A stretch of 64,000 bases of DNA, taken from NCBI RefSeq assembly GCF_022647505.1, contig NZ_CP071409.1, forward strand, positions 3,286,001 through 3,350,000, read 5' to 3'. Below, piece by piece: positions 1-9,290 of this stretch. The position numbers and the translations under genes were made by a program. The first letter of the stretch is position 1. The number at the start of each line of letters is the position of its first letter. Source of the DNA: [Pantoea] beijingensis. Its GTDB lineage: Bacteria > Pseudomonadota > Gammaproteobacteria > Enterobacterales > Enterobacteriaceae. Under the pieces are notes generated by a model. That model worked only from the letters and a program-made list of their open reading frames with translations, made no database searches and was not told the origin of the DNA.

Positions 1-1
1 G

Positions 2-1264
2 TTACCCAGCGGCCTCCGCACCACCGCCTCTATGACCATGAAGGGTATGGCACAGGCCGGCAACGCAACGCTCAGCGGGGCGAAAACGGCAGGAAATTCA
101 CTGGGGAAATTTGTTGGTGCACCGTTACAAAACCGCGCGTGGGGCGCAATAGCCGGCCACGCTCTACAGCAGATGATAACTTGCGGCGGCCCAACGCTAC
201 TACGTGAGGAAGCATTTATCGAGGCTTACAACCTCATGTTGCCACACCTGACACAAAAAAGTCCGGCGGCAGCGGTCACCCTCCAGATGTGCATTTCTGC
301 CGCCAGCATCGCCGCGCATTATGCCGTGCGCGAACCGCGAATAGAGAGAGACCCGCAAGGCAATCAGGTAGCCGTGAGAGGACATTTTGGTCTGAGTCCG
401 GAACACGCGGATGTACTACGACGTGATAAACCGCAAGAGTGGGACGCCAATGTCGAGACGCAACGCACTAACTCACAGCGGGTTACCGGCCAGCAAATTA
501 CGGCAGAGTTAATCAATACTGGATTATCGCTGGCGGGAGCAATCAGCGGCAATCATGGTTTGACCACACGCATTCTCAGCTCACAAATACGTAATACGCT
601 GTATGCCGCCTCACGTGAGTCATTGCAGGCAAGCCTCAGCCTGACCGGCTCTTCGCAGGGTAAAGCCACATTTGGCGTTAATGATGCGCATATGTCGATC
701 AATGCCGCCTGGTATACCGCCATGACCTTGACGATGGGGCTGATGCAGGATGCGCTTATCCATTCAGCATTGCCGAAAGGCTATTCCGTGTCCGGCCCCG
801 AGTTACGTGACGCCGACGGGCAATTATTAAAAGGAAAAGAGTTGCATCAGTTAGGCCTGGTGGTATCCGGAGTCCGCCTGACATGTAACACGATGATTGA
901 AACCGTCGATGCATTTCTCGGCAAGCACTACGACACTAAACAGTCAGGTGACACCCAAAAATTCTCCGCCTCACTGCCGTTAAAGGATTACGGCCGCCTG
1001 CTGGATCACTCTGTCGCACGCCTTAGCTGGAATAATTTCGCTAACGGCACCACGCTGGCCGCGCAGCAAATTGCAAGTCGTATAACAGACGGACATGTTC
1101 CCTCCGCCCTGCAAAGCTTATTGGGCAATGCCGGCAGCGCCGCCGCATTCGGTTTGACATATAAGATGGTCAACCAAACTTATCAGTCCCATGCAAAAGT
1201 ACGTGCTGCCGTTGAGCAAGATGCGAAACAACAATCATTTATTGATATGGAATCCCGAGCATGA
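2..1264 (+). CDS. Unrecognised protein, 3' part of an ORF open at the window edge
   Basis: The reading frame is open from base 2, with no in-frame stop before the first ATG codons (32 and 38), so the gene very probably starts outside the window and only the last 420 or so codons are seen. The visible part is rich in Ala, Ser, Thr and Gln. It has several moderately hydrophobic, helix-like segments (around residues 150-170, 225-245 and 370-385 counted from the ATG at 32) but no clear signal peptide and no catalytic motif I recognise. The composition (many small polar residues, amphipathic hydrophobic patches, cysteine-poor) resembles secreted effectors or translocators of plant-associated Enterobacterales, but that is only an impression. 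It converges on thrC, and its position next to the thr operon is not occupied by such a gene in E. coli. Function unknown. Confidence 0.6.
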   Translation, partial: LPSGLRTTASMTMKGMAQAGNATLSGAKTAGNSLGKFVGAPLQNRAWGAIAGHALQQMITCGGPTLLREEAFIEAYNLMLPHLTQKSPAAAVTLQMCISAASIAAHYAVREPRIERDPQGNQVAVRGHFGLSPEHADVLRRDKPQEWDANVETQRTNSQRVTGQQITAELINTGLSLAGAISGNHGLTTRILSSQIRNTLYAASRESLQASLSLTGSSQGKATFGVNDAHMSINAAWYTAMTLTMGLMQDALIHSALPKGYSVSGPELRDADGQLLKGKELHQLGLVVSGVRLTCNTMIETVDAFLGKHYDTKQSGDTQKFSASLPLKDYGRLLDHSVARLSWNNFANGTTLAAQQIASRITDGHVPSALQSLLGNAGSAAAFGLTYKMVNQTYQSHAKVRAAVEQDAKQQSFIDMESRA

Positions 1265-1330
1265 GCTGAACCCGCGTATAAATGAGTCATCTGCCTCCTC
1301 GCACCATTGACGGCGCCTGGGAGGAGAGAA

Positions 1331-1354
1331 ATCCCCGCCGAAGCTGGCGGGGAT
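1331..1354 (-). terminator. Rho-independent terminator of thrABC
   Basis: A 9-bp perfect stem (ATCCCCGCC with GGCGGGGAT) and a 6-nt loop lie 8 bases past the thrC stop codon on the minus strand, followed by TTCTC, a short U-rich tail. It sits between the convergent thrC and the left-edge ORF and may serve both. Confidence 0.7.
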
Positions 1355-1361
1355 GAGAGGC

Positions 1362-2648
1362 TTACTGATTCAGTAAAAACGCGCGCAGACTGGCAAATTC
1401 AGGCTGCATATAATGCGACAGCAGCGGCAACTCAGCGCGTTCCGCCAACGCATCAGGCAACGGCAGTGTCTGTTCCAGAATCTCTTCCACGCTCTCTTTG
1501 AACTTCGCCGGATGCGCCGTTCCCAGGAATAAACCAAACTCACCATCCTGTAGTTGATCGCGTAACAGACGATACGCAATCGCGGCATGCGGCTCAGAGA
1601 TATACCCCAGTTCGGCCAATTCACGCATTGAAGCCCGAGTGGTTTCATCATCTACGGCACCATATCCTAACTCATTGAGACGCCAGGTTTTGCGACGAAA
1701 CAGTTCTTCCACACGCGGCCAGTTGTTCGGCTGGCTGACATCCATCGCATTTGACAATGTTGATACCGTCGCATGCGGCTGCCATTCACCGTTAACCAGA
1801 AAGCGTGGAACCGTATCGTTAGCATTGGTCGCTGCGATGAAACGCTTCACGGGTAAGCCAAGGGACTTCGCCAGCAGCCCAGCCGTTAAGTCACCGAAGT
1901 TTCCGCTGGGCACGGAAACCACGAGTTGGTTACGCTTCTCCTGCGGCAATTGTGCAACAGCTTCAAAGTAGTAGCAGATTTGTGCCAGCAGACGGCTGAT
2001 ATTGATTGAGTTAGCGGAGTTAAGGCCAATCGCCTGTTTTAATACTTCATCGTCAAACGCTTGTTTTACCAACGCCTGACAGGCATCGAAATCCCCTTCG
2101 ACCGCGATCGTTTCAATATTGCCGCCCAGCGTACAGAATAATTTCTCCTGCAGCGGGCTGATTTTCCCCTGAGGGTAGAGGATAACCACCCGCACATTTT
2201 CCATGCCATAAAATGCGTGAGCAACCGCAGCACCGGTATCGCCGGAGGTGGCCGTCAATATAGTGACCTTCTCGTCCGCACCGCTGATATAAGAGAGCAT
2301 TTGCGCCATAAAACGGCCGCCAAAGTCCTTAAACGCCAGCGTAGGACCATGAAACAGCTCCAGCGCCGCGATATCTTCCGCCACGTTAACTACCGGTGCT
2401 GGAAAAGCAAAAGCCTGCTTCACACGCGCCTGCAACTGATGCGGTTCAATTTCGTCACCGATAAACGCAGAGAGGATTTTGCTGCTGCGCGTCACGAAAT
2501 CCATCTCCAGCATTTCGTCAATATCAGTCAGTTCGAACTCTGGCAGCTCAAGTGGAAAAAACAGCCCCTGTTGCTTGCCCAGTCCCTGCTTTACCGCTTG
2601 GGCAAAGCTGACCTGCTCGTTGTGATCTTTCAGGTTATACAGTTTCAT
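1362..2648 (-). CDS. thrC: Threonine synthase
   Basis: Converts O-phospho-L-homoserine and water to L-threonine and phosphate with pyridoxal phosphate, the last step of threonine synthesis in the cytoplasm. The 428-residue length is that of E. coli ThrC. The start MKLYNLKDHNEQV and the lysine-containing LAFKDFGGRF segment (about residue 107, the PLP Schiff-base site) are clear, as are the PLP phosphate-binding region SGDTGAA near 140 and SVPSGNFGD near 245. It is the last gene of thrABC, three bases after thrB, and is followed by a terminator hairpin. Expression should follow threonine/isoleucine attenuation upstream of thrA. Confidence 0.97.
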   Translation of the reverse strand: MKLYNLKDHNEQVSFAQAVKQGLGKQQGLFFPLELPEFELTDIDEMLEMDFVTRSSKILSAFIGDEIEPHQLQARVKQAFAFPAPVVNVAEDIAALELFHGPTLAFKDFGGRFMAQMLSYISGADEKVTILTATSGDTGAAVAHAFYGMENVRVVILYPQGKISPLQEKLFCTLGGNIETIAVEGDFDACQALVKQAFDDEVLKQAIGLNSANSINISRLLAQICYYFEAVAQLPQEKRNQLVVSVPSGNFGDLTAGLLAKSLGLPVKRFIAATNANDTVPRFLVNGEWQPHATVSTLSNAMDVSQPNNWPRVEELFRRKTWRLNELGYGAVDDETTRASMRELAELGYISEPHAAIAYRLLRDQLQDGEFGLFLGTAHPAKFKESVEEILEQTLPLPDALAERAELPLLSHYMQPEFASLRAFLLNQ

Positions 2649-2651
2649 GCG

Positions 2652-3581
2652 TTATCCCAATTTACGTGCGCCTGCCGTGTCTAAACGGCAAATATGTACA
2701 AAGCCTTCATCGTTCTGCAAATAATGCTGGCTGAGCCAGTCAGCCATGCGCTGCGCCGTTTCACCCTTATCGCATACGGCAAACAGCGTTGGACCCGAGC
2801 CTGAAATGCCACAGGCCAACGCTCCAATATCCTGTGCGGCTTTACGCGCATCGGCAAAGCCTGGCAGCAGTTTGGTGCGGTACGGTTCCGCAATCACATC
2901 GCGCATCAGTTTGGCCGCCAGCAACGGCTGTTGCGTATGGCAAGCGTGAATAAAGCCTGCCAGGTTACGTCCATGAGCAATACACTCTTCTTTACGGTAC
3001 TGCGCGGGCAAAATCGCACGCGCTTCTGCCGTCGATACTTTGATACCAGGATAAGCCATCACCCACAGCCAGTCATCAAATCCTGGCACGCCCTGGCTAA
3101 TAATACCGTTCTCTTCCAGCATCAGTTGCAGGCCCCCGAGGAAACAAGGTGCAACGTTATCGTAATGCACGCTACCGGAGATACGGCCTTCCATCTCGCC
3201 CATGAGTGTTAACAGTTCAGTCTCGCTCAATGGCTTGTTGCAAAATTCATTCATGGCCACCAATGCGGCTACCACAGAGCACGCGCTGGAGCCCAGCCCG
3301 GAGCCGATGGGCATGTTTTTTTCCAGTTTCATCGCTACCGGCACGTTTTTACCGATCGCTTCGCAGAAGCGTTCCCAGCACTGGTAAACAATATTCTCTT
3401 TTGGATCGTGTGGGAGTTTACTGACAAAACGCCCTTCGTTGACCAGGCTAAATTGGCTGGCCGCCTCGACGCTCACGCAGTCTCCGAGTAATGAACCGTC
3501 AACCGGAGAAACGGCGGCGCCTAATACATCAAACCCCACGCTGACGTTGCCAATTGAGGCCGGTGCATAAATTTTTACCAT
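2652..3581 (-). CDS. thrB: Homoserine kinase
   Basis: Phosphorylates L-homoserine with ATP to O-phospho-L-homoserine, feeding ThrC. It is a GHMP-family kinase: the ATP-binding glycine/serine motif [10 protein letters not shown] lies near residues 90-100 and the C-terminal [12 protein letters not shown] motif near 260. I place the start at the ATG at 3581 (MVKIYAPAS), which gives 309 residues, the E. coli length; an upstream in-frame codon at 3602 lies inside thrA and is unlikely. Only two bases separate it from the thrA stop, so translational coupling is expected. Confidence 0.97.
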   Translation of the reverse strand: MVKIYAPASIGNVSVGFDVLGAAVSPVDGSLLGDCVSVEAASQFSLVNEGRFVSKLPHDPKENIVYQCWERFCEAIGKNVPVAMKLEKNMPIGSGLGSSACSVVAALVAMNEFCNKPLSETELLTLMGEMEGRISGSVHYDNVAPCFLGGLQLMLEENGIISQGVPGFDDWLWVMAYPGIKVSTAEARAILPAQYRKEECIAHGRNLAGFIHACHTQQPLLAAKLMRDVIAEPYRTKLLPGFADARKAAQDIGALACGISGSGPTLFAVCDKGETAQRMADWLSQHYLQNDEGFVHICRLDTAGARKLG

Positions 3582-3583
3582 GA

Positions 3584-6046
3584 TTAAACTCCCAGCTTCC
3601 ATGACAACGTACGCAATAAATCAGCAAATACGCCGGCAGCAGTTACATCATTACCGGCACCATAGCCGCGCAATACCAGCGGTATTGGCTGATAATAGCG
3701 GCTGTAAAAGGCCAGCGCATTCTCACCATTTTTTACTTTATATAGCGGATCGTTGCCATCAACGGCGTCAATTTTTACCTTGCAAACCCCGCCCTCTTCA
3801 ATCACGCCGACAAACCGTAGCACTTTCCCTTCATCCCGCGCTTTTGCTACCCGGGCAGCAAACTCGTCATCCAGTTCCGGCAGCTGTTGCATAAAAGTGT
3901 CAACGTCTTCAATGGCACTGAGATGTTTCGGCAGTACAGGTTCAATATCGATGTCACTCAGTTCCCATTGATAACCCGCCTCACGAGCAAGAATCAGGAG
4001 TTTGCGTGCGACGTCAGTACCGGACAAATCTTCCCGCGGGTCGGGCTCGGTGAACCCCATATCTCGCGCCAGCCGGGTTGCCTCTGAAAGCGAGACACCC
4101 TCATCCAGTTTGCCGAAAATAAATGACAATGAGCCGGAAAGAATGCCGCTAAAGCGAATCAATTCATCCCCGGCATTCAGCAGGTTTTGCAGGTTTTCAA
4201 TGACAGGCAGTCCCGCGCCAACGTTAGTATCATACAAAAACTTGCGGCGCGATTTTGCCGCCGCAGCACGCATCTGTTGGTAATAGTTCCAGGACGCAGT
4301 GTTGGCTTTTTTGTTTGGCGTAACGACGTGGAAACCATCCGCGAGGAAATCAGCATATTGATCGGCGACCGCCTGGCTTGAAGTACAATCGACAATAACC
4401 GGGTTCAGCAGATGATACTCTTTCACCAAACGATTCAGCCGTTCAAGATTAAAAGGCTCAGTTGCGCCATCGAGCGCAGCTTTCCAGTTAGTCAGCTCAA
4501 TCCCATGTACACTGGTCAGTAGCGCGCGCGAATTCGCGATCCCGCACACACGCAAATCAATATGCTTTTTCTTCAGCCAGCTCTGCTGCCGATGTAACTG
4601 GTCAATCAACGCGCCGCCAACGCCACCGACGCCTACCACAAAGACTTCAATGACCTGGTCGGTATTGAACAGCATCTGATGTACTACACGCACACCCGTG
4701 GTGACATCGTCATTACTCACCACAACCGAAATAGAGCGCTCAGAAGAACCCTGCGCGATCGCAACAATATTGATATTGGCTCGTGCAAGGGCCGAGAAAA
4801 ACTTGGCAGAAATACCACGCTGCGTGCGCATGCCATCACCTACAACGGATATAATCGCCAGCCGCTCAGTCACATCGAGTGGTTCCAGCAAACCGTCTTT
4901 TAATTCAAGATAGAATTCTTCTTCCAGCACGCGTCGTGCGCGTACCAGCTCAGCCTGCGATACGCAGAAACTGATGCTGTACTCAGAAGAGGACTGAGTG
5001 ATCAGCACCACTGAGATACCCGCCCGCGACATCGCAGCAAAGACTCGGGCTGCCATGCCGACCATCCCTTTCATCCCCGGCCCTGAAACATTCACCATCG
5101 CCATATTATTCAGGTTAGTAATGCCTTTGACCGGATTCTCATCATCCACCTCATCGCCGCCAATCAACGTTCCCGGGGCCTGGGGATTCGCAGTATTCTT
5201 AATCAGACAAGGGATCTGGAACTGGGCTATCGGAGTGATAGTACGGGGATGTAATACTTTAGCGCCAAAATACGAAAGCTCCATGGCTTCCTGGTACGAC
5301 ATTGATTTCAGCAAACGAGCATCAGGGACCTGACGTGGATCACAGGTATAAACCCCATCAACATCGGTCCAGATCTCACAGCAATCGGCACGTAAACAAG
5401 CGGCAAGGACCGCGGCTGAATAATCCGAGCCATTACGGCCCAGCACCACCAACTCACCACGCTCATTACCGGCAGTAAACCCGGCCATCAGGATCATATT
5501 TTCGGTCGGAATCAGGCTGGCGGCAATCCGCCGTGTGGATTCGGCGATATCCACCGTCGAATCAAGGTAATGACCAATAGCCAACAGCTTTTCAACGGGA
5601 TCAATAACGCTGACGTTGTAGCCGCGCGCCTGCAGTAACGCTTCCATAATGGCTATCGAGAGCTTTTCTCCTCGGCAGATCACTGAAGCATTGACGCTAT
5701 CCGGACATTGTCCCAGCAGACGGATGCCCAGCAGCACCTGCTTCAGTTGAGCAAACTCCTGTTCAACGTGGCTTTTTTGCCCTGCGTAATCAAACCCCGG
5801 CTGCGCATCAGCCAAACCTTGCAATAACTCACCAAAAATGCGTTCGGCATCGCTGATATTCGGTGACGCATCCTGGCCGCTGATGGTTTTTTCAATCATC
5901 GCCACCAGATGATTAGTAATCTTTGCCGGTGCAGAGAGCACGGTCGCGACCTGTCCCTGCTGTGCATTACTTTCCAGAATGTCGGCAACGCGCATAAATC
6001 TTTCCGCATTTGCCACTGAGGTCCCGCCGAATTTCAGCACTCGCAT
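3584..6046 (-). CDS. thrA: Bifunctional aspartokinase I / homoserine dehydrogenase I
   Basis: Catalyses the first and third steps of the aspartate-to-threonine pathway: ATP-dependent phosphorylation of aspartate, and NAD(P)H reduction of aspartate semialdehyde to homoserine. At 820 residues it has the usual length. The aspartokinase N-terminus carries KFGGTSVA (residues 5-12), two ACT-type regulatory segments follow (around 310-460, the site of threonine feedback inhibition in this family), and the dehydrogenase begins with the nucleotide-binding [10 protein letters not shown] near 470. It is the first structural gene of the operon and lies directly behind the thrL attenuator. Confidence 0.98.
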   Translation of the reverse strand: MRVLKFGGTSVANAERFMRVADILESNAQQGQVATVLSAPAKITNHLVAMIEKTISGQDASPNISDAERIFGELLQGLADAQPGFDYAGQKSHVEQEFAQLKQVLLGIRLLGQCPDSVNASVICRGEKLSIAIMEALLQARGYNVSVIDPVEKLLAIGHYLDSTVDIAESTRRIAASLIPTENMILMAGFTAGNERGELVVLGRNGSDYSAAVLAACLRADCCEIWTDVDGVYTCDPRQVPDARLLKSMSYQEAMELSYFGAKVLHPRTITPIAQFQIPCLIKNTANPQAPGTLIGGDEVDDENPVKGITNLNNMAMVNVSGPGMKGMVGMAARVFAAMSRAGISVVLITQSSSEYSISFCVSQAELVRARRVLEEEFYLELKDGLLEPLDVTERLAIISVVGDGMRTQRGISAKFFSALARANINIVAIAQGSSERSISVVVSNDDVTTGVRVVHQMLFNTDQVIEVFVVGVGGVGGALIDQLHRQQSWLKKKHIDLRVCGIANSRALLTSVHGIELTNWKAALDGATEPFNLERLNRLVKEYHLLNPVIVDCTSSQAVADQYADFLADGFHVVTPNKKANTASWNYYQQMRAAAAKSRRKFLYDTNVGAGLPVIENLQNLLNAGDELIRFSGILSGSLSFIFGKLDEGVSLSEATRLARDMGFTEPDPREDLSGTDVARKLLILAREAGYQWELSDIDIEPVLPKHLSAIEDVDTFMQQLPELDDEFAARVAKARDEGKVLRFVGVIEEGGVCKVKIDAVDGNDPLYKVKNGENALAFYSRYYQPIPLVLRGYGAGNDVTAAGVFADLLRTLSWKLGV

Positions 6047-6073
6047 ATTTAAAACTCTCCTGAATTTATGCCG

Positions 6074-6105
6074 AAAAAAAAGCCCGCACTGTTTAGGTGC
6101 GGGCT
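6074..6105 (-). terminator. thr operon attenuator terminator
   Basis: On the minus strand AGCCCGCAC and GTGCGGGCT form a 9-bp GC-rich stem with a 7-nt loop, followed at once by seven to eight U residues. It lies between the leader peptide stop codon and thrA. This is the classic attenuator: fast leader translation lets it form, while ribosome stalling at threonine or isoleucine codons favours the alternative fold. Confidence 0.93.
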
Positions 6106-6130
6106 TCTTTTTTTCTTTTTCCTGTATGCG

Positions 6131-6199
6131 TCAGCCCGCACCGTTACCTGTAGTAATGGTGATGGTAATAATTGTGTTGTTCAGGCTGATAGTACGCAT
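6131..6199 (-). CDS. thrL: thr operon leader peptide
   Basis: A 22-residue peptide beginning MRTISLNNTIITIT and ending GNGAG, the same ending as E. coli ThrL. Six of its residues are threonine and five isoleucine, clustered in the middle, which is the sensor for charged tRNA-Thr and tRNA-Ile in attenuation. The ATG (revcomp at 6197-6199) and TGA (6131-6133) frame it exactly between the promoter and the attenuator hairpin. The N-terminal half (RTISLNN) differs from E. coli but the Thr/Ile run is conserved. Confidence 0.95.
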   Translation of the reverse strand: MRTISLNNTIITITITTGNGAG

Positions 6200-6243
6200 C
6201 TGGTTTTTCTTCTGTCTGTCTATTTATGTCCGTCTGTTTTCCA

Positions 6244-6272
6244 GAATTAAAGCAAACTGTCGGTTAAGTCAA
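6244..6272 (-). promoter_or_regulatory. thr operon promoter (sigma-70)
   Basis: On the minus strand TTGACT (6267-6272) and TAATTC (6244-6249) are separated by exactly 17 bases, 45 bases ahead of the thrL start codon. The -35 element and the bases after it (TTGACTTA) match the known E. coli thr promoter. Confidence 0.75.
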
Positions 6273-6392
6273 TTTTTTTATCGGCCACACATTTTTCAAC
6301 TTACCCACGACTCCGTTAGTAAAAAGCCGTCCGCCAACTCAAATCTTTTACCCCGGTCATATTTACTGGTCAGTCACGCTGGTAATTCACAA

Positions 6393-7094
6393 TCATACCG
6401 AGTTTTTATCTATCAATTTTTTTTCCACATCATGCAGCAGCCGATGCAGCATCGCACTGTCACGCTGTTCGAGTAAGCCAATACGCTGCTGTAACCAGTC
6501 AACCAGCTTTTCGTCTTCGCTGACGGCAAGCGTAACCAGCAGATTTTCAATGCGCTGACGTAGCGCGTCTAACTGTTGCCCATCGGCTGGTTGCTGTCTG
6601 GGCAACATCATCGCCTGCCGTAGCGAAGAAAGCTGGTAGCAATACACCATGACCGCCTGGCCGAGATTCAGTGAAGGATAATCATTCGCCATCGGGATAC
6701 CCGTGAGTAGATCAACCTGGGCCAGTTCTTCATTGGTCAGCCCGCTGTCTTCACGCCCGAACACCAGCGCCATGCTATTTACCCACTGCGCTTTCTCTTC
6801 AAGAATGCTCTGCACCTGCTGGGGGGTGGCGTAGTAGCGGAATTTAGCCCGGCTGCGCGCGGTCGTTGCTACCGAAAAATCAATATCGGCCAGCGCATCA
6901 GAAAGCGTCTCAAAATGAGCCACGTTATCGAGGATCTCTCCCGCACCATGCGCAACCCAGCGCGCGGCTGGTTCCTGCCATGCCTGGCTGTTCACGATAC
7001 GCAAGTCAGTAAATCCCATGGTTTTCATTGCACGCGCCGCGGCGCCAATGTTCTCGGGACGGGCAGGAGAGACCAATATTAATGGAAACAGCAT
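6393..7094 (-). CDS. lasT: SpoU/TrmH-family RNA methyltransferase (YjtD/LasT)
   Basis: Predicted S-adenosylmethionine-dependent RNA 2'-O-methyltransferase of the TrmJ/SpoU class; the E. coli relative is YjtD (LasT). The 233 residues show the SPOUT-fold signatures: an N-terminal segment with PARPENIGAAARAMKTMG (residues 10-27), the central LVFGREDSGLTNEEL, and the C-terminal knot motif PSLNLGQAV followed by YQL. It lies directly upstream of the thr operon in the same direction, the same order as in E. coli. The RNA target of this particular paralogue is not certain. Confidence 0.9.
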   Translation of the reverse strand: MLFPLILVSPARPENIGAAARAMKTMGFTDLRIVNSQAWQEPAARWVAHGAGEILDNVAHFETLSDALADIDFSVATTARSRAKFRYYATPQQVQSILEEKAQWVNSMALVFGREDSGLTNEELAQVDLLTGIPMANDYPSLNLGQAVMVYCYQLSSLRQAMMLPRQQPADGQQLDALRQRIENLLVTLAVSEDEKLVDWLQQRIGLLEQRDSAMLHRLLHDVEKKLIDKNSV

Positions 7095-7431
7095 GACAGC
7101 CTTAAATATGACAAAACTATATGCGTATACTCTGACACGACAGCATGTTAAATGACAGATTCATTTATTTAACATTAACGCAACACAACCACTTCAATGC
7201 TGATTAATGATAAAAACAATCCTCTAAATAGCCTTTCTATTTATAAAGGCTTTAAACAAAAACTCTGTCGATATAATTAATACTATTCAATGCACTAAAA
7301 ATAGATACATCACAATTTCTTATTAATATCGTCTCCTGTGCTGAATCGTGACGACTAATACGGTCTTTGTGAGCTAAGCTGGCATTATGGTAAGCATTTT
7401 TCACAAAAGTGTTAACGTGCTACACTTGGTT

Positions 7432-7445
7432 TTGATATAAGTCAA
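7432..7445 (+). promoter_or_regulatory. Probable FNR site upstream of arcA
   Basis: TTGATATAAGTCAA matches the FNR consensus TTGAT-N4-ATCAA at nine of ten defined positions. FNR activation of arcA under anaerobiosis is established in E. coli. If the site acts as a class II site at -41.5, transcription would begin near 7480, giving a leader of about 360 nt. Confidence 0.6.
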
Positions 7446-7507
7446 CGAAGCGTTGTTTTAATGCTTATCGGATGTAGTCCATGCTGTTATGTTGCTGTTA
7501 ATACAGT

Positions 7508-7612
7508 TAGGATATACCTCGTTTTAGCGATGCCGGGATAGGTTGTTCCATCCCGATGGCTACGCTAACAATGTTGTTGACGTTGATGGAAAGTACATCA
7601 AGAACATATTCT
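7508..7612 (-). pseudogene. yjjY: YjjY-like coding remnant or conserved arcA-leader element
   Basis: Minus-strand translation of this segment contains YVLDVLSINVNNIVSVAIG, which parallels the segment CVLDALSINVNNIISLVVG of the 46-residue E. coli YjjY, located at the same place between lasT and arcA. No ATG, GTG or TTG in the right frame lies close upstream; the only upstream ATG in frame is at 7782, far outside the YjjY length. Either the start has been lost, or the conservation reflects the arcA leader DNA or RNA rather than a protein. Confidence 0.45.
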
Positions 7613-7837
7613 GTACTTCGGTTGATTTCTTTGTGCAAAGACCTGTACCTGAGCGATTGACGTTGCGGTATGCCAGTTGATAAAGCGGTCCGGATGAGTC
7701 CCCTCATAACAGCGACCAGGTAAGAGATTACCACTGGCCAGTATGGCAACGTGATGCAGAAAAGGATCTTTAAGGAAATCATTTAACGGTCGTACATCCT
7801 GTTTTCGATTTTGTTGGCAATTTTAGGTAGCGAACAC

Positions 7838-8554
7838 ATGCAGACCCCGCACATACTTATCGTTGAAGACGAATTAGTGACTCGCAATACTCTCAAAAGT
7901 ATTTTTGAGGCCGAAGGCTACATGGTTTATGAAGCTACGGATGGTGCCGAGATGCATCAGGTTTTGACGGAAAACGACGTGAACCTGGTGATCATGGATA
8001 TCAACCTTCCAGGTAAAAATGGCCTGCTGTTAGCCCGCGAGCTCCGTGAGCAGAAAGACGTCGCGCTGATGTTCCTTACCGGTCGCGACAATGAAGTCGA
8101 TAAAATTCTCGGTCTGGAAATCGGCGCCGATGATTATATCACCAAACCTTTTAACCCACGTGAACTGACGATCCGCGCTCGTAACCTGCTCTCCCGAACC
8201 ATGAATCTGGCCGTGAGTAGTGATGAGCGTAAGTTGGTAGACAGTTACAGGTTTAACGGCTGGGAGCTGGATATCAATAGCCGTTCATTGATCAGCCCTG
8301 ACGGCGAACAGTATAAACTTCCACGCAGCGAGTTTCGCGCGATGCTGCACTTCTGTGAGAACCCCGGTAAAATCCAAACCCGTGGCGACCTGCTGAAGAA
8401 AATGACCGGGCGCGAGCTTAAGCCACACGATCGTACTGTTGACGTAACGATTCGTCGTATTCGTAAGCATTTTGAATCGACGCCGGATACACCGGAAATC
8501 ATCGCGACAATTCACGGTGAAGGCTATCGTTTCTGCGGCGACCTGCAAGACTAA
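7838..8554 (+). CDS. arcA: Aerobic respiration control response regulator ArcA
   Basis: Response regulator of the ArcAB two-component system, which represses respiratory genes under low oxygen. The start [12 protein letters not shown] at 7838 gives 238 residues, identical to E. coli ArcA. The receiver domain has the acidic pocket (VEDE, residues 9-12), the phosphoacceptor aspartate in IMDINLPG (about D54) and the conserved lysine in TKPF (about 103); the C-terminal winged-helix OmpR-type domain ends in the usual GEGYRF. An upstream in-frame codon at 7811 is discounted because it has no ribosome site. An FNR-like site lies about 400 bases upstream. It converges with creA 51 bases away; in E. 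coli creBCD lie between these two genes. Confidence 0.98.
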   Translation: MQTPHILIVEDELVTRNTLKSIFEAEGYMVYEATDGAEMHQVLTENDVNLVIMDINLPGKNGLLLARELREQKDVALMFLTGRDNEVDKILGLEIGADDYITKPFNPRELTIRARNLLSRTMNLAVSSDERKLVDSYRFNGWELDINSRSLISPDGEQYKLPRSEFRAMLHFCENPGKIQTRGDLLKKMTGRELKPHDRTVDVTIRRIRKHFESTPDTPEIIATIHGEGYRFCGDLQD

Positions 8555-8605
8555 ACTTACCGGGGCGAAGATTATGTACGTTGCCCCGATAAGCCTCCAC
8601 AGCGG

Positions 8606-9079
8606 TTACTGTTTCCAGGGCATAATTGGTACAGCACTTAACGCGTTTTTCGGTGAACCGTCGACAACTTTATCTGAATAGCTCAGGTAAACCAGCGCAT
8701 TACGTTTTTGATCGTAAAAACGTACCACCTGCAGTTTCTTGAAGATTAACGACGTCCGTTTGCGAAAGACCACTTCACCCTGCGTTTTATTGCTGGTAAT
8801 TTTTTCGCTCAATTCAACAGGACCGACTTGTTGACATGAGATCGCGGCATCCGAGGTATCCTCAGCTAAACCAAGTCCTCCCTTAATTCCGCCCGTTTTT
8901 GCCCGACTGATATAACAAGTTACATTTTTTACGTCAGGATCATCAAAGGCCTCAACGAGAATTTTATGATCGGGTCCAAACACCTTAAATACCGTATCTA
9001 CTGAGCCCACGACCTCAGCATGAGTGGTAAAAGGCGTTAAAATAACGGACGTTACTAATAACCATGCTTTTATTGTCAT
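8606..9079 (-). CDS. creA: CreA family periplasmic protein
   Basis: A 157-residue protein, the same length as E. coli CreA, with an N-terminal signal peptide ([21 protein letters not shown], cleaved near residue 21) and the family body [25 protein letters not shown]. Its biochemical role is unknown. In E. coli it is followed by creBCD (response regulator, sensor kinase and inner-membrane protein); here the next gene downstream is arcA, so the Cre signalling genes are absent from this locus. Confidence 0.9.
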   Translation of the reverse strand: MTIKAWLLVTSVILTPFTTHAEVVGSVDTVFKVFGPDHKILVEAFDDPDVKNVTCYISRAKTGGIKGGLGLAEDTSDAAISCQQVGPVELSEKITSNKTQGEVVFRKRTSLIFKKLQVVRFYDQKRNALVYLSYSDKVVDGSPKNALSAVPIMPWKQ

Positions 9080-9290
9080 TACGTTACCATTGCAAAAGAA
9101 ATAGATGAGATTGTAAGGTAAACCGAGTAAATGATTTCCGTATCAACGCGATATCCTTTTAAATAACTCATTCGCACTGATATAGCACATTCGAATAAAT
9201 AAAACCGACGCTATTCCCAGGATTTTTTAGTGCTATTATTCATCGACTTTGCTTTCACTGCACCAACACCGCGTACGAAGAGGACGATTT

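Larger units (their letters stand above)
7095..7837. other. Long lasT-arcA intergenic region / arcA leader
   Basis: About 740 bases separate the divergent lasT and arcA genes. The region is AT-rich near lasT. It holds an FNR-like site at 7432-7445, and a segment (about 7508-7612) whose minus strand encodes a stretch very like the C-terminal part of E. coli YjjY but without a usable start codon nearby. E. coli arcA also has a long upstream region with several promoters. No other gene was seen. Confidence 0.6.

Noticed and set aside
8561..8588. CGGGGC/GCCCCG hairpin after arcA as a terminator
   Set aside because: Only six base pairs, a large loop and no U-run; too weak to call.
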